A DNA stretch of 64,000 nucleotides from Hyphomicrobiales bacterium (GCA_021286855.1 JAJTBO010000001.1:434001-498000), one strand, 5' to 3'; counted from the first letter of the stretch, positions 1 through 11,480 are shown. The notes: a model not told the origin generated them from the letters alone. Program-made: numbers and translations.

Positions 1-294
1 GCGGTGCGCCGCTTCCGCCCGATCATGCTGACGGCGGCCGCCGCGGTGCTGGCGCTGATCCCGATCGCCCAGTCGGCGTTCTGGGGGCCGATGGCCTACG
101 CCATGATGGGCGGCATTCTCGCCGCCACCGTGCTGACCATTCTGGTTCTGCCGGCCGCCTTCGCGGTCGCCTTCCGGATCCGTCGGCCCGTCGAGCCGGA
201 CCTCGAGCACCGGCTCGCCGAAGGCGCGTCGGTCGAAATCGCCTTCGTCGAACGCGACGAGGCCGGCGAGGGAAAGGTCGGCGCGGCCGAATGA
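1..294 (+). CDS. RND-family efflux permease, C-terminal fragment
   Basis: This is the last 97 codons of a gene that begins before the window. The start RRFRPIMLT, followed by a hydrophobic helix, a short loop with GPMAYAMMGG, and a second helix ending near VLPAAFAVAF, matches the final two membrane helices of AcrB/MexB/CzcA-type RND pumps. These are proton-driven inner-membrane exporters that work with a periplasmic adaptor and an outer-membrane channel. About 40 charged cytoplasmic residues follow the last helix. The substrate cannot be told from this fragment. The gene converges with the LacI-type regulator only 7 bases downstream, so that regulator does not obviously belong to its operon. 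Confidence 0.75.
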   Translation, partial: AVRRFRPIMLTAAAAVLALIPIAQSAFWGPMAYAMMGGILAATVLTILVLPAAFAVAFRIRRPVEPDLEHRLAEGASVEIAFVERDEAGEGKVGAAE

Positions 295-301
295 GGCCGG
301 C

Positions 302-1330
302 TCAGCGCACCGGCGGTCCGTCGGAGCGACGCGTTTCGAGCGTCGGCCGCCACAGCGGCCGGATGGCGGCCAGACGTCGATCCCGCTTCGCCACCAGGAC
401 GTCGACGGCGTGGCGAGCCATGTCCTGGATCGGCGAACAGACCACCGTGGTCGCCGGCGACCATTGCCGCAACGCCGGGCTGTCGCCGTAACCGATCACC
501 GAGACGTGCCGCCCGACCACCAGCGGTCCGTCCGCCAGACCGCTCAGACCGCCGATCGTCATCCGGTTGTTGAGGAAGACGAGGGCGGTCGGCGGCGGCG
601 CGGCGGCCGCGACGAGACCTTCGACGGCCTCACGCGCGCCGCCTTCGGTCGATGTGGCGGCGATCGTCGAGAAGCCCAGCCCGAGCGCGGCGGCCTGCCT
701 TTCGAGATGCTCCAGACGCGACTTGGCGAAGTCGAATCCCTCGCGCGGGCCGATGGCGACGAACCCGGTGTGGCCGAGCTCGGCCAGCCGGCGGCACACC
801 AGCCGAGCCGCCTCCGCCTCGTCGATCCCGACCGCCGAGGCGTCCGGATGATGGGACGGATCGGCTTCGAGCAGGACGTAGGGCAATCCCGTCCGCTCCA
901 TCGTGTCGATGCGCGGATCGTCGATGAGCGGCCGCACCAGCAACATGCCGTCGACGCGCCGCTCCTGAGCCGCCCGGCGAAAGGCCTTGGATTCGACCGA
1001 CCGTTCGTCGAGCCCCCCCTTGGCCTCGCCGAAGGGCAGAAGCAACAGGTCCTGATCGAGCTCGGCCAGCCGCTCCCAGGCGCCGTTGAAGCCGGCCGCC
1101 AGATAGGAATCGCCGAAGGCGTCGGAACCGGAGGGAACGGCGACGCCGATCGAATCGGTCCGTCCCTTCTGCAGGCGGCGCGCCGTCGCGTTGGGCACGT
1201 AGCCGATGCGCTCGGCCTCCGCGCGGACCCGCCCTCGCGTCGTCGGGGCGACGTCGTCGTAGTCGGCGAGCGCTCGCGACACCGTCGTGATGCTCAGGTC
1301 AAGAGCCGCCGCTATCTTCCGCAGAGACAT
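302..1330 (-). CDS. LacI-family transcriptional regulator
   Basis: A 342-residue protein with the standard LacI layout. Residues 1-25 form the helix-turn-helix (LRKIAAALDLSITTVSRAL), followed by a hinge around YVPNATARRLQKGR. From about residue 60 there is a periplasmic-binding-protein-like sensor domain (DSIGVAVP, then GIDEAEAARLVCRRLAELGH and VIGYGDSP near the end). Such proteins usually repress sugar uptake or catabolism genes and release DNA on binding a sugar. No transporter or catabolic operon lies next to it, so the ligand is unknown. The ATG at 1330 is preceded by a GGAG a few bases upstream. A TGTC-N6-GACA motif just upstream could be an auto-operator, but this is weak. Confidence 0.9.
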   Translation of the reverse strand: MSLRKIAAALDLSITTVSRALADYDDVAPTTRGRVRAEAERIGYVPNATARRLQKGRTDSIGVAVPSGSDAFGDSYLAAGFNGAWERLAELDQDLLLLPFGEAKGGLDERSVESKAFRRAAQERRVDGMLLVRPLIDDPRIDTMERTGLPYVLLEADPSHHPDASAVGIDEAEAARLVCRRLAELGHTGFVAIGPREGFDFAKSRLEHLERQAAALGLGFSTIAATSTEGGAREAVEGLVAAAAPPPTALVFLNNRMTIGGLSGLADGPLVVGRHVSVIGYGDSPALRQWSPATTVVCSPIQDMARHAVDVLVAKRDRRLAAIRPLWRPTLETRRSDGPPVR

Positions 1331-1840
1331 GTTGCTCCGCCCCGCGTCGTGTCTACGCCGACATATCCCCTACCATGATCTTACGCTCCCATCCGGCGAT
1401 CCGAAAGTCGCTCGTCTCGGAGCGTCGCGTTCGATCGAGAGCGGTTCCGGCGGTGGCGTCGGAGTAATCCGAGCGCATCGACACGGGCCGACGCCCCTTC
1501 GGATCGATCGACGCGCGCAGGGCGCAGGCCGCGACGACCCCGTTTTCCCCACTTTCGCCGCCGGCGCCCCGGCATCGCCCGAGCCTCGGCCGCGATGCGG
1601 CCAGACCGCCGTCGGAACCGAGGTCGAAGAGGCGACCGCGTGCTCGCCGGGGTCGATTCCGCGACGATTTGTCTTATCCGGGCGTTCAGCAGGCGAACGT
1701 CGCCTTCCCGGACCGTCGCACCGTGGGGAAACGCGCGCGCTCGACCGTTGACGGGCGGGCCCGGCTGAGTGTCTATCGGTTGCGAGAGCAGTGACGACGC
1801 CCATCGAGGCGTCCCCGATGAGCGAAACCGGAGATCTCCC
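1331..1840. other. 510-base intergenic region, no gene seen
   Basis: The region lies between the divergent LacI-type and Mrp genes. Reading frames through it on either strand give arginine-, proline- and alanine-rich translations with no recognisable motif, which is typical of non-coding GC-rich DNA. It must hold the promoters of both flanking genes. I found no convincing -35/-10 pair, tRNA or strong hairpin. Confidence 0.5.
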
Positions 1841-2956
1841 ATGGCCGTCACCCGTCAAGCCGTTCTCGAAGCCCTCGGCGACATCGCCGGCCCGGACGGC
1901 GTGACCCCGCTGCCGAATTCGGGCGCGTTGTCCGATGTCGTGATCGACGGCGGCAAGGTCTATTTCTCGATCGCCGTCGACCCGGCCCGCGCCGAGGAGA
2001 TGGAGGGTCTGCGCAAGGCCGCCGAGATCCACGTCGCCGACCTCGACGGCGTCGAGGCGGTGATCGCCACCCTGACCGCCGAACGCCCCGCCTCGGCCGC
2101 CGCCGCGCCGGCCGCGCAGCCGGCCCGTAAGACCAACGAGAACCAGGGCGCTCTGCCCGGCGTCCGTCACATCGTCGCCGTCGCCTCCGGCAAGGGCGGC
2201 GTCGGCAAGTCGACGACGGCCGCCAACTTCGCCCTCGGCCTCGCGGCGCTGGGTCTGAAGGTCGGTCTGCTCGACGCCGACATCTTCGGCCCCTCGGTCC
2301 CCAAGCTCTTCGGCCTCGGCGGCGCTCAGCCGGCGCTGCGCGACCAGAAGCTGGTGCCGATCGAGAAGGACGGCCTGCGGCTGATGTCGATCGGCTTCCT
2401 CGTCGACGAGGACGCGCCGATGATCTGGCGCGGCCCGATGGTGATGAGCGCCGTCACCCAGCTGCTGCGCGACGTCGACTGGGGCGTGCTCGACGTCCTC
2501 GTCGTCGACATGCCGCCCGGCACCGGCGACACTCAGCTGACGCTCGCCCAGCAGGTGCCGCTCGCCGGCGCGGTGATCGTCTCGACGCCGCAGGACCTCG
2601 CCCTGATCGACGCCCGTCGCGGCGTCGCCATGTTCCAGAAGGTCGACGTGCCGATCCTCGGCGTCGTCGAGAACATGTCCTACTTCGTCTGCCCGAACTG
2701 CGGCACGCGCCACGACGTCTTCGCTCACGGCGGGGCCCGTGCGGAAGCCGAGAAGCTCGGCGTGCCCTTCCTCGGCGAGATCCCGCTGACCATGGCGATC
2801 CGCGAGGGCTCCGACGGCGGCCGTCCGATCGTCGTCGCCGAGCCGGACGGCGTCCATGCGAAGATCTATCGCGACATCGCCGGAAAGGTTCTCGCCACGC
2901 TCGACGGCCCGGCCGCCGCGCCGGCGCGGGCGCGGCCGCGCATCGTGATGGAGTGA
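1841..2956 (+). CDS. Mrp/NBP35-family iron-sulfur cluster carrier ATPase
   Basis: A cytoplasmic P-loop ATPase of 371 residues that binds and transfers Fe-S clusters to apo-proteins. The N-terminal MIP18/DUF59 domain (about residues 5-85) is followed by an Ala/Pro linker. The ParA-like ATPase has the deviant Walker A GKGGVGKSTT near residues 117-126, a Walker B region VVDMPPGTGD and the C-terminal CPNCG that ligates the bridging cluster. An in-frame ATG lies 72 bases further upstream, but 1841 is chosen because the MIP18 domain starts there (MAVTRQAVLEAL) and a GGAG precedes it. fdhD follows 7 bases downstream, so the two are probably co-transcribed. That fits Fe-S delivery to enzymes such as formate dehydrogenase. 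Confidence 0.93.
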   Translation: MAVTRQAVLEALGDIAGPDGVTPLPNSGALSDVVIDGGKVYFSIAVDPARAEEMEGLRKAAEIHVADLDGVEAVIATLTAERPASAAAAPAAQPARKTNENQGALPGVRHIVAVASGKGGVGKSTTAANFALGLAALGLKVGLLDADIFGPSVPKLFGLGGAQPALRDQKLVPIEKDGLRLMSIGFLVDEDAPMIWRGPMVMSAVTQLLRDVDWGVLDVLVVDMPPGTGDTQLTLAQQVPLAGAVIVSTPQDLALIDARRGVAMFQKVDVPILGVVENMSYFVCPNCGTRHDVFAHGGARAEAEKLGVPFLGEIPLTMAIREGSDGGRPIVVAEPDGVHAKIYRDIAGKVLATLDGPAAAPARARPRIVME

Positions 2957-2963
2957 GGCCTCG

Positions 2964-3788
2964 ATGACGGCGCGGCCGCCCGCCGATCCCTCCGCGCCTG
3001 CGGGCGCGAGCCGGCGCGCGGCCGTCCGCCACGACGCCGGCGCCGTTCGCGCCGGCGAGGAGACGGTCGCCGACGAGACGCCGGTGGCGCTCGTCTACAA
3101 CGGCCACCCCTTCGCGGTGATGATGGCGACCCCGGCCGATCTCGCCGACTTCGCCCGTGGCTTTTCGCTGACCGAAGGCGTCGTCGAACGGATCGACGAG
3201 ATCCTCGGCGTCGAGATCGTCGAGGTCGCGCGCGGTCGGGAAGTCCGGATCGCCGTCGTCGAGGCGCGGGCGCTGGCGTTGCGCGCCCGCTCTCGCGCGC
3301 TCGCCGGCCGCACCGGCTGCGGTCTGTGTGGGGTCGAACAGATCGCGGAGGCGTTGCGGCCGGTGGCGCGGCCGGCGTCGATCGCCCGTTTCTCCGCCGC
3401 CGCCCTACGCGCGGCGATCGCTGCTTTTTCCGGTGGCCAGTGCCTCAACGCCGCGACCGGGGCGACCCACGCCGCCGCCTTCGCCGCCGCGGACGGGCGG
3501 ATCCTGCTGCTGCGCGAGGACGTCGGCCGCCACAACGCCGTCGACAAGCTCGTCGGCGCGATGGCGGCGGCCGGGCTTCGCGGCGGCGACGGCTTCTTCG
3601 TCGTCTCCAGCCGGTGTTCCTACGAGATGGTCCATAAGACCGCGGCCGCCGGCGTCCCGGCGATCGTCTCGGTCTCGGCCCCGACCGGCCTCGCCGTCGA
3701 TCTCGCCGAAAGGCTCGGCGTCGGCCTCGCCGCCTTCGCCCGCGAGGATCGGTTCACGGTCTATGCGGGGGAGAGTCGCTTCATTTGA
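2964..3788 (+). CDS. fdhD: Formate dehydrogenase accessory sulfurtransferase FdhD
   Basis: FdhD takes persulfide sulfur from a cysteine desulfurase and inserts it into the bis-MGD molybdenum cofactor, which formate dehydrogenases need for activity. The 274-residue protein carries the diagnostic motif TGCGLCG (cysteines at about 119 and 122), the site of sulfur transfer. Conserved segments LREDVGRHNAVDKLVG and SSRCSYEMVHKTA follow. Length is normal for the family. It sits 7 bases after the Mrp-type gene. Its likely client is the fds formate dehydrogenase at 13-18 kb. The TGA stop lies inside a nested palindrome described separately. Confidence 0.95.
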   Translation: MTARPPADPSAPAGASRRAAVRHDAGAVRAGEETVADETPVALVYNGHPFAVMMATPADLADFARGFSLTEGVVERIDEILGVEIVEVARGREVRIAVVEARALALRARSRALAGRTGCGLCGVEQIAEALRPVARPASIARFSAAALRAAIAAFSGGQCLNAATGATHAAAFAAADGRILLLREDVGRHNAVDKLVGAMAAAGLRGGDGFFVVSSRCSYEMVHKTAAAGVPAIVSVSAPTGLAVDLAERLGVGLAAFAREDRFTVYAGESRFI

Positions 3789-3843
3789 ACCCAATATGAG
3801 TTCATTCGACTCGAGACGGCGGATGAACTGATATTCGGTTCAA
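3785..3843. repeat. Nested palindrome between convergent fdhD and GST genes
   Basis: Two 21-base arms (3785-3805 and 3823-3843) are reverse complements apart from two mismatches and are separated by 17 bases. Each arm is itself a small palindrome of the form TGAAC-N9-GTTCA. The arms are visibly AT-richer than the surrounding DNA. The left arm contains the fdhD stop codon. It could act as a two-way terminator, a protein-binding site or the remnant of a small mobile palindrome. There is no T tract. Confidence 0.6.
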
Positions 3844-3850
3844 GTGACAT

Positions 3851-4861
3851 TCACCCGAGCCCTTCGCGTCCGTGCGGCGCGTCGAGATCGAGCGCCGGTC
3901 CCTTCGGCACGATGCCGGACGGGTTGAGGTGGCGGATCGACCAGTAGCCGCGCTTGATGTGGTCGATCGACACCGTCGCCGCCACGCCCGGCTGTTGGTG
4001 GAGATCGCGCAGCCAGCCCGACAGCGCCGGGTAGTCGGCGATCCGGCGCAGATTGCACTTGAACAGCCCGTAATAGGCGGCGTCGAAGCGCACCAGCGTC
4101 ACGAACAACCGCCAATCCGCCTCGAGCGGCCGCTCGGCGACGAGAAACCGCCGCGTCGTCAGATGCGCCTCGAGCGCGTCGAGCGTGGCGAAGACGTCGT
4201 CGAAGGCGGCTTCGTAGGCGGTTTGCGTCTTGGCGAAACCGGCGCGGTAGACGCCGTTGTTGAGCCTGTCGTAGATCCGGCCGTTCCACTCCTCGATCGC
4301 GTCACGCTGTTCGGCTGGAAAGAGATCGACCGGATGCGCCGCGAAGGCGTCGAAGGCGGTGTCGAGCATGCGCACGATGTCGGCCGACTCGTTGTTGACG
4401 ATCGTCTTCGTCCGCGTGTCCCACAGCGCCGGCACCGAGACTTTTCCCGAGTAGCCCGGATCGCTCTTCACATAGAGCTGGTGGAGGTGGTCGATCCCTT
4501 CGACCTCGTCGCGGGTGCGCCCGTCCGGATCGAGGAAGCTCCAGCCGTCCGGCCCCAGCTCCGGGTTGGCCACCACCACCGAGATCGCCTCTTCGAGCCC
4601 TTCCAGCGCCCGCCAGATCAGCGTCCGGCTGGCCCAGGGGCAGATCTTGGCGACATAGAGCCGGTAGCGACCAGCTTCCGCCGGCAGGGTCTCGACCGTC
4701 GTCTCGCGCAGCTCCGGCGTCAGGAGGCGCGGACCGACCGGCCCGCCGTCGACGGTGATCCAGCGGCGGAAACGGGTGGGTTCGCGATGGAAGGCGCCGT
4801 CGCGCATTTCTGAGGCGGCGACTTCGTCTTCGACCCAGCGGCCGTTCAGGAGTTGGGGCAT
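3851..4861 (-). CDS. Glutathionyl-hydroquinone reductase-like GST (YqjG/ECM4 family)
   Basis: A cytoplasmic omega-like glutathione transferase of 336 residues. The N-terminal thioredoxin fold carries the catalytic motif ICPWASRTL, with the active cysteine at about residue 74. The all-alpha C-terminal domain includes NNGVYRAGFAKTQ and RFDAAYYGLFKCNLRRI, typical of S-glutathionyl-hydroquinone reductases that remove glutathione from quinol adducts. A longer reading frame exists upstream, but the start at 4861 (MPQLLNGRW) matches family N-termini. It stands alone on the minus strand and converges with fdhD. The exact substrate is inferred from the family. Confidence 0.9.
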   Translation of the reverse strand: MPQLLNGRWVEDEVAASEMRDGAFHREPTRFRRWITVDGGPVGPRLLTPELRETTVETLPAEAGRYRLYVAKICPWASRTLIWRALEGLEEAISVVVANPELGPDGWSFLDPDGRTRDEVEGIDHLHQLYVKSDPGYSGKVSVPALWDTRTKTIVNNESADIVRMLDTAFDAFAAHPVDLFPAEQRDAIEEWNGRIYDRLNNGVYRAGFAKTQTAYEAAFDDVFATLDALEAHLTTRRFLVAERPLEADWRLFVTLVRFDAAYYGLFKCNLRRIADYPALSGWLRDLHQQPGVAATVSIDHIKRGYWSIRHLNPSGIVPKGPALDLDAPHGREGLG

Positions 4862-4991
4862 GGCGGCGGCGGTCCTCGATCGAGCGGTGTCGCCGGACCA
4901 TCGCCGAAACGTCGCGCGCTCGCCAGCCACGCGAGCGGCGACGGATCGTTCGCACAGCGGCGACGATCGCTTACGCTGCGGCGACGAACGT

Positions 4992-5648
4992 TCACTCGAC
5001 GACCGGCAGATAGTCGCCCTCGACGGTGCCGGCCATGCCGCAGAACGGCGGCTCGACGACGCCCGGTTTCGGCGCCAGCGCGACCACGCGCAGCAGGCCG
5101 TCGTGCGGCGCGAGACGCAGGCTCCAGCCGTCGGCGGTGTTCGGGTCGAGTTTGACCACGAGGCCGGTGGCGGTGGGCCCGATCTCGCCCGCGACCTCGC
5201 AGACCCAGCGCCCGGTCTGCGGCTCGGCGGTGGCGATCGCCGCCCTGGTGACGCCGCCCTTGGTGGCGACCGTCACCGCGCCGAAGGCGTTGCGCCAGAC
5301 GCCGCCGACGCCGCTGCGCGGCCGCGTGTCGATGGTGCGCAGGAAGGCGAGTTGCTCGCCGAGCAGCGCGGCGAGATCGGCGTCCTTCTGCGTCGCCGCC
5401 TGATCGCGGACGTCGAGGAACAGGAGCTGGTTCTTGCGCAGGGCGTCGCGGCCGGGCCCGGTCAGCCCGGCGCGGACACGGCCATAGGCGTCGGCGATCT
5501 TGACGTCGAGCGCCGACAGGGCGGCGGAGGCGCAGATCGCCTTTTCCGCCGGCCCCTTCGCGGTGGCGCAGTCGAACGACGGCGATCCGGCGAGGGCGGG
5601 GAAGGGGAGGAGGACGAGAAGGACGGCGAAGGCGCAGCGCTGCGTCAT
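4992..5648 (-). CDS. Secreted LprI-like (DUF1311) protein
   Basis: A 218-residue exported protein. Residues 1-21 form a signal peptide ending at ALAG. The mature part opens with a lysozyme-inhibitor LprI-type domain: FDCATAKGPAEKAICAS, with paired cysteines, followed by a helical stretch DVKIADAYGRVRAGL and a conserved LRKNQ. A second domain of beta-rich sequence from about residue 105 contains two more cysteines (WVCEV and FCGMAG). LprI domains bind lysozyme in mycobacteria, but the role here is not established. The start at 5648 is chosen because the signal peptide begins there. Confidence 0.75.
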   Translation of the reverse strand: MTQRCAFAVLLVLLPFPALAGSPSFDCATAKGPAEKAICASAALSALDVKIADAYGRVRAGLTGPGRDALRKNQLLFLDVRDQAATQKDADLAALLGEQLAFLRTIDTRPRSGVGGVWRNAFGAVTVATKGGVTRAAIATAEPQTGRWVCEVAGEIGPTATGLVVKLDPNTADGWSLRLAPHDGLLRVVALAPKPGVVEPPFCGMAGTVEGDYLPVVE

Positions 5649-5725
5649 GGCGGGGGCTCCCGGTGGATCCGAGCCACGGTAGCCGAATTCGACGACGATT
5701 CCTGCAGGGTTCCGAGCGTCTTGGT

Positions 5726-5975
5726 TCACCCGTTCGAGGACGTTGGCGGCGTGCTCTTCGGGGACCGGGACCGTTGCGACAAAGTCTGCAAGGCCTCGAA
5801 ATCGCCGCGGATCAACGCCTCCTTCTTGGAGCGGCTTCAGCCTTTGATCTGCCGTTCGAAGGCGATCGCCTCGTCGAAACGGGGAAACTCGCTCGCCCAG
5901 GCCAGTTCGACGGGGCGTCGGCGGCTGGTATAGCCCGGGTAGGTTCCGTTCTGATGCTCGGCGACGCGGCGACCA
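5726..5975 (-). pseudogene. GIY-YIG endonuclease-like remnant with TGA at a conserved Trp
   Basis: Read on the minus strand, the sequence encodes RRVAEHQNGTYPGYT, then RRRPVELAW and AIAFERQIKG, a TGA stop at 5837-5839, and in the same frame SRSKKEALIRGDFEAL to a final stop at 5726. This is the C-terminal half of the small YhbQ/UPF0213-type GIY-YIG proteins, in which IKGW is followed by SRAKKEAL. The Trp codon has become TGA. The N-terminal half with the GIY and YIG motifs is missing, because the similarity begins right after the uvrB stop. It is therefore a 5'-truncated and stopped relic, not a working gene. Confidence 0.8.
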
Positions 5976-5979
5976 CCCC

Positions 5980-8721
<2,742 letters not shown>

Positions 8722-8764
8722 GCTTGAGACTATGGCGCGGGAACGCGGCAGCGAAAAGGCTTCT

Positions 8765-8779
8765 GTTCGCCTTTCGTGC
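8765..8779. promoter_or_regulatory. Possible LexA (SOS) box upstream of uvrB
   Basis: GTTC-N7-GTGC lies 44 bases before the uvrB start. The alphaproteobacterial LexA box is the direct repeat GTTC-N7-GTTC, so this matches 7 of 8 positions. Position and gene identity make it plausible, but such a short near-match can occur by chance. Confidence 0.3.
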
Positions 8780-8967
8780 GCATTTCGAACGCTCGTCGCG
8801 CCGCGACGGAGCGTCGAGCCGGGATCGTTCACCAATCTCGGCGAAGTCGGGCCTCACCGCAGTGCAAAATGGGTCGAATTTTCATATTCTTCGTGTTTGG
8901 TGATCGGCGAAGCGACAGGCCGCGGGTCGGCTTGTCCTCGAACGACGTTTTGGCGGAGACGGATTTC

Positions 8968-10377
8968 ATGGCGCTCATCGTTCCCGTGGTTTTGTGCGGC
9001 GGTTCCGGTTCGCGCCTGTGGCCGGCCTCGCGCGACAGTTTTCCGAAGCAGTTCCTCGCCTTCACCGGCGAAGATTCGCTCTTTCAGGACACGCTGAAGC
9101 GCGTCGCCGGGCCTGATTTCGACGCGCCGGTGATCGTCACCGGCTCCGATTATCGCTTCCTGGTCGCCGAGCAGATGCGCGCGGCGAACGTGACGGGCGA
9201 CATCGTGCTGGAGCCGTTTCGCCGCGACAGCTGCGCCGCGATCGCCGCGGCCGCCCGTCTGGCGCTCGCCCGCGATCCCGCTGCGCTGGTCCTGGTGCTC
9301 GCCGCCGACCACGCGATGCCCGACGTCGAGGGCTTCCTCGACCACGTCCGTACCGGCCGCGCCGCTGCGGAAGCCGGCCGCATCGTCACCTTCGGCATCC
9401 ATCCGTCCCGTCCGGCCACCGGCTACGGCTACATCCGCCCCGGCGCGCCGCTCGAACAGGCGGGCGTCTCCGCCATCGCCGCCTTCGTCGAAAAGCCCGA
9501 CGAGGCGACGGCGCGTCGCTACGTCGAGGACGGCTACCTCTGGAACTCCGGCAACTTCCTGTTCTCGGCCGCCGTCTTCCTCGACGAGCTCGACGCGGTC
9601 GCGCCCGAGATCGGTCGGCCGGTCGCCGAAGCCGTGGAGAAGGCCGCCCGCGATCTCGACTTCCTGCGGCTCGATTCGGAGGCCTTCGGCCGGGCGGTCG
9701 CCAAGTCGGTCGACTATGCGGTGATGGAGAAGACGGCGCGCGCCGCGGTGGTGCCCTCCGACTTCGCCTGGTCGGACGTCGGCGCCTGGAACGCCATCTG
9801 GGACCTCGCCGAAAAGGACGCCGACGGCAATGCGGCGCGCGGCGACGCCGCCTTCCTCGACGCCAAGAACTGCTACGTCCATTCGCCCGGCCGCCTGACC
9901 ACGGTGGTCGGCCTCGACGACGTGGTGGTGGTGACCACCCGCGACGCCGTGCTGGTCGTCGACCGCGCCCAGGCGGAGAAGGTCAAGGGCCTCGTCGCCC
10001 GCCTGACCGCGTCGGGCCGCAAGGAGGCGACCGAGCACGTCAAGGTCTATCGGCCCTGGGGCTCCTACGAGTCGATCGACGCCGGCGGCCGCCATCAGGT
10101 CAAGCGCATCACCGTCAATCCCGGTTCGAAACTGTCGCTGCAGAGCCATTTCCACCGCGCCGAACATTGGGTGGTGGTCTCCGGCACGGCGCGCATCACC
10201 GTCGACGACACCGTGACGATCGCGGCGGAAAACGAGAGCGTCTACATCCCGCTCGGCGCGACCCATCGGCTGGAGAACCCCGGCCGCATCCCGCTCGATC
10301 TGATCGAGGTGCAGGTCGGCTCCTACCTCGGCGAGGACGACATCGTCCGCTACGAGGACGTCTACAACCGCAATTGA
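8968..10377 (+). CDS. Mannose-1-phosphate guanylyltransferase / mannose-6-phosphate isomerase
   Basis: A bifunctional type II PMI-GMP enzyme of 469 residues. It makes GDP-mannose, a precursor of exopolysaccharide, LPS and fucose or rhamnose sugars. The nucleotidyltransferase domain (about 1-285) has the pyrophosphorylase signature CGGSGSRLWPASR, ADHAMPD and FVEKPD. A linker leads to the C-terminal cupin isomerase domain (from about 350, RPWGSYESIDAG) with QSHFHRAEHWVVVSG and a YIPLGATHRLENPG metal-site region. ATG 8968 is chosen because the family starts right before VPVVLCGG; upstream in-frame codons do not resemble the family. The gene is followed by a strong hairpin. No exopolysaccharide cluster is visible nearby. 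Confidence 0.93.
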   Translation: MALIVPVVLCGGSGSRLWPASRDSFPKQFLAFTGEDSLFQDTLKRVAGPDFDAPVIVTGSDYRFLVAEQMRAANVTGDIVLEPFRRDSCAAIAAAARLALARDPAALVLVLAADHAMPDVEGFLDHVRTGRAAAEAGRIVTFGIHPSRPATGYGYIRPGAPLEQAGVSAIAAFVEKPDEATARRYVEDGYLWNSGNFLFSAAVFLDELDAVAPEIGRPVAEAVEKAARDLDFLRLDSEAFGRAVAKSVDYAVMEKTARAAVVPSDFAWSDVGAWNAIWDLAEKDADGNAARGDAAFLDAKNCYVHSPGRLTTVVGLDDVVVVTTRDAVLVVDRAQAEKVKGLVARLTASGRKEATEHVKVYRPWGSYESIDAGGRHQVKRITVNPGSKLSLQSHFHRAEHWVVVSGTARITVDDTVTIAAENESVYIPLGATHRLENPGRIPLDLIEVQVGSYLGEDDIVRYEDVYNRN

Positions 10378-10399
10378 GGCGTCGCCGGCGTTCTGAAGC

Positions 10400-10434
10400 A
10401 AAGAGGCCGCGGAACTCGGTTCCGCGGCCTCTTT
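10400..10434. terminator. Bidirectional terminator between manC-type gene and purU
   Basis: A perfect 15-bp stem with a 5-base loop. The left arm starts AAAGAGGCCGCGG and the right arm ends CCGCGGCCTCTTT, so A-rich and T-rich ends serve both strands. It lies between two convergent genes. Confidence 0.85.
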
Positions 10435-10456
10435 CGCATGTCCCGGCGGTCGCCCA

Positions 10457-11314
10457 TCAGCCCTCGAACACCACCGTCCGATGGCCGTTGAGGATGACGC
10501 GATCCTCGAGCAGATGGCCGAGCGCCCGGGCGAGCACGCGCCGCTCGATGTCGCGGCCCTTGGCGACCAGCACGTCCGGCGTGTCGCGATGCGAGATGTG
10601 CTCGACGTCCTGCTCGATGATCGGGCCTTCGTCGAGGTCGGGCGTGACGAAATGGGCGGTCGCGCCGATGATCTTCACGCCGCGCTCGTGCGCCTGATGA
10701 TAGGGCTTCGCGCCCTTGAAGCCGGGCAGGAACGAGTGGTGGATGTTGATGCAGCGGCCCTGCAGGGCGGCGGCGAAGTCGTGGCTGAGGATCTGCATGT
10801 AGCGGGCGAGCACCACGATCTCGGTGCCGGTCGCCGCCATCAGCCGGAGGATCTTCGCCTCCTGCTCGGCCTTGGTCGCCTTGTCGATGGGCATGTAGTG
10901 GAAGGTCGTGTCGGTGAACTCGACGTGGGCGTAGGTCTCGCGCGGATGGTTGGCGACGACGGCGGTCACCTCCATAGGCAACTCGCCGATCCGCTGGCGA
11001 TAGAGCAGGTCGACCAGACAGTGGTCGAACTTCGAGACCAGGATCATCACCTTGCGCGGAATGGTGCGGTCGCGCAGGTTGAGCTCCATGCCGAACCGCT
11101 CGACGATCTCGGCGAAGCTCTCGGTCAGTTGCGCCAACGTCAGCCCGCCGACCTCGAACACCACCCGCATGAAGAAGCGGCCGGACAGCTGGTCGTCGAA
11201 CTGCTGCGCCTCGGAGATGTTGGCGCCCATCTCGAACAGATGCATCGAGACGGCGGCGACGATCCCGGGCCGGTTGCGGCAGGAGAGGGCGAGGACGTAA
11301 GAACGGACGGGCAT
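10457..11314 (-). CDS. purU: Formyltetrahydrofolate deformylase PurU
   Basis: Hydrolyses 10-formyl-THF to THF plus formate, balancing the one-carbon pool. The 285-residue protein has an N-terminal ACT domain (about 5-85, [17 protein letters not shown]) that senses amino acids in characterised enzymes. A formyltransferase-like catalytic domain follows, with [29 protein letters not shown] and the metal/catalytic segment [17 protein letters not shown]. Length is typical. It is the last minus-strand gene after the fds cluster and the OFA transporter, 166 bases downstream of the latter. Its product, formate, is the substrate of the neighbouring dehydrogenase. Confidence 0.96.
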   Translation of the reverse strand: MPVRSYVLALSCRNRPGIVAAVSMHLFEMGANISEAQQFDDQLSGRFFMRVVFEVGGLTLAQLTESFAEIVERFGMELNLRDRTIPRKVMILVSKFDHCLVDLLYRQRIGELPMEVTAVVANHPRETYAHVEFTDTTFHYMPIDKATKAEQEAKILRLMAATGTEIVVLARYMQILSHDFAAALQGRCINIHHSFLPGFKGAKPYHQAHERGVKIIGATAHFVTPDLDEGPIIEQDVEHISHRDTPDVLVAKGRDIERRVLARALGHLLEDRVILNGHRTVVFEG

Positions 11315-11480
11315 CTGCTGTCGACCTCGAGGCTTCGCACGGAGACGGCGACGAACGGACCGGCTCCGAAATCTCGGACGTCGGTCGATTAGCCGCTCGC
11401 AGCCGGCCTGTCGAGCCTCCCCGGCAGGAAGACGCGCGCGGAGCGGCGCTCGGCGCGCGTCGATCGTGTCGCCGGCGGCT

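Noticed and set aside
1381-1851. 156-codon open frame on the minus strand in the largest intergenic gap
   Set aside because: The translation is Arg-rich with no motif, signal or ribosome site. It would also start inside the first codons of the Mrp-type gene on the other strand.
5837-5839. TGA read as tryptophan or selenocysteine in the GIY-YIG remnant
   Set aside because: The gene also lacks its catalytic N-terminal half, and all other genes in the window use TGG for conserved Trp and TGA as a stop. A pseudogene explains it better.
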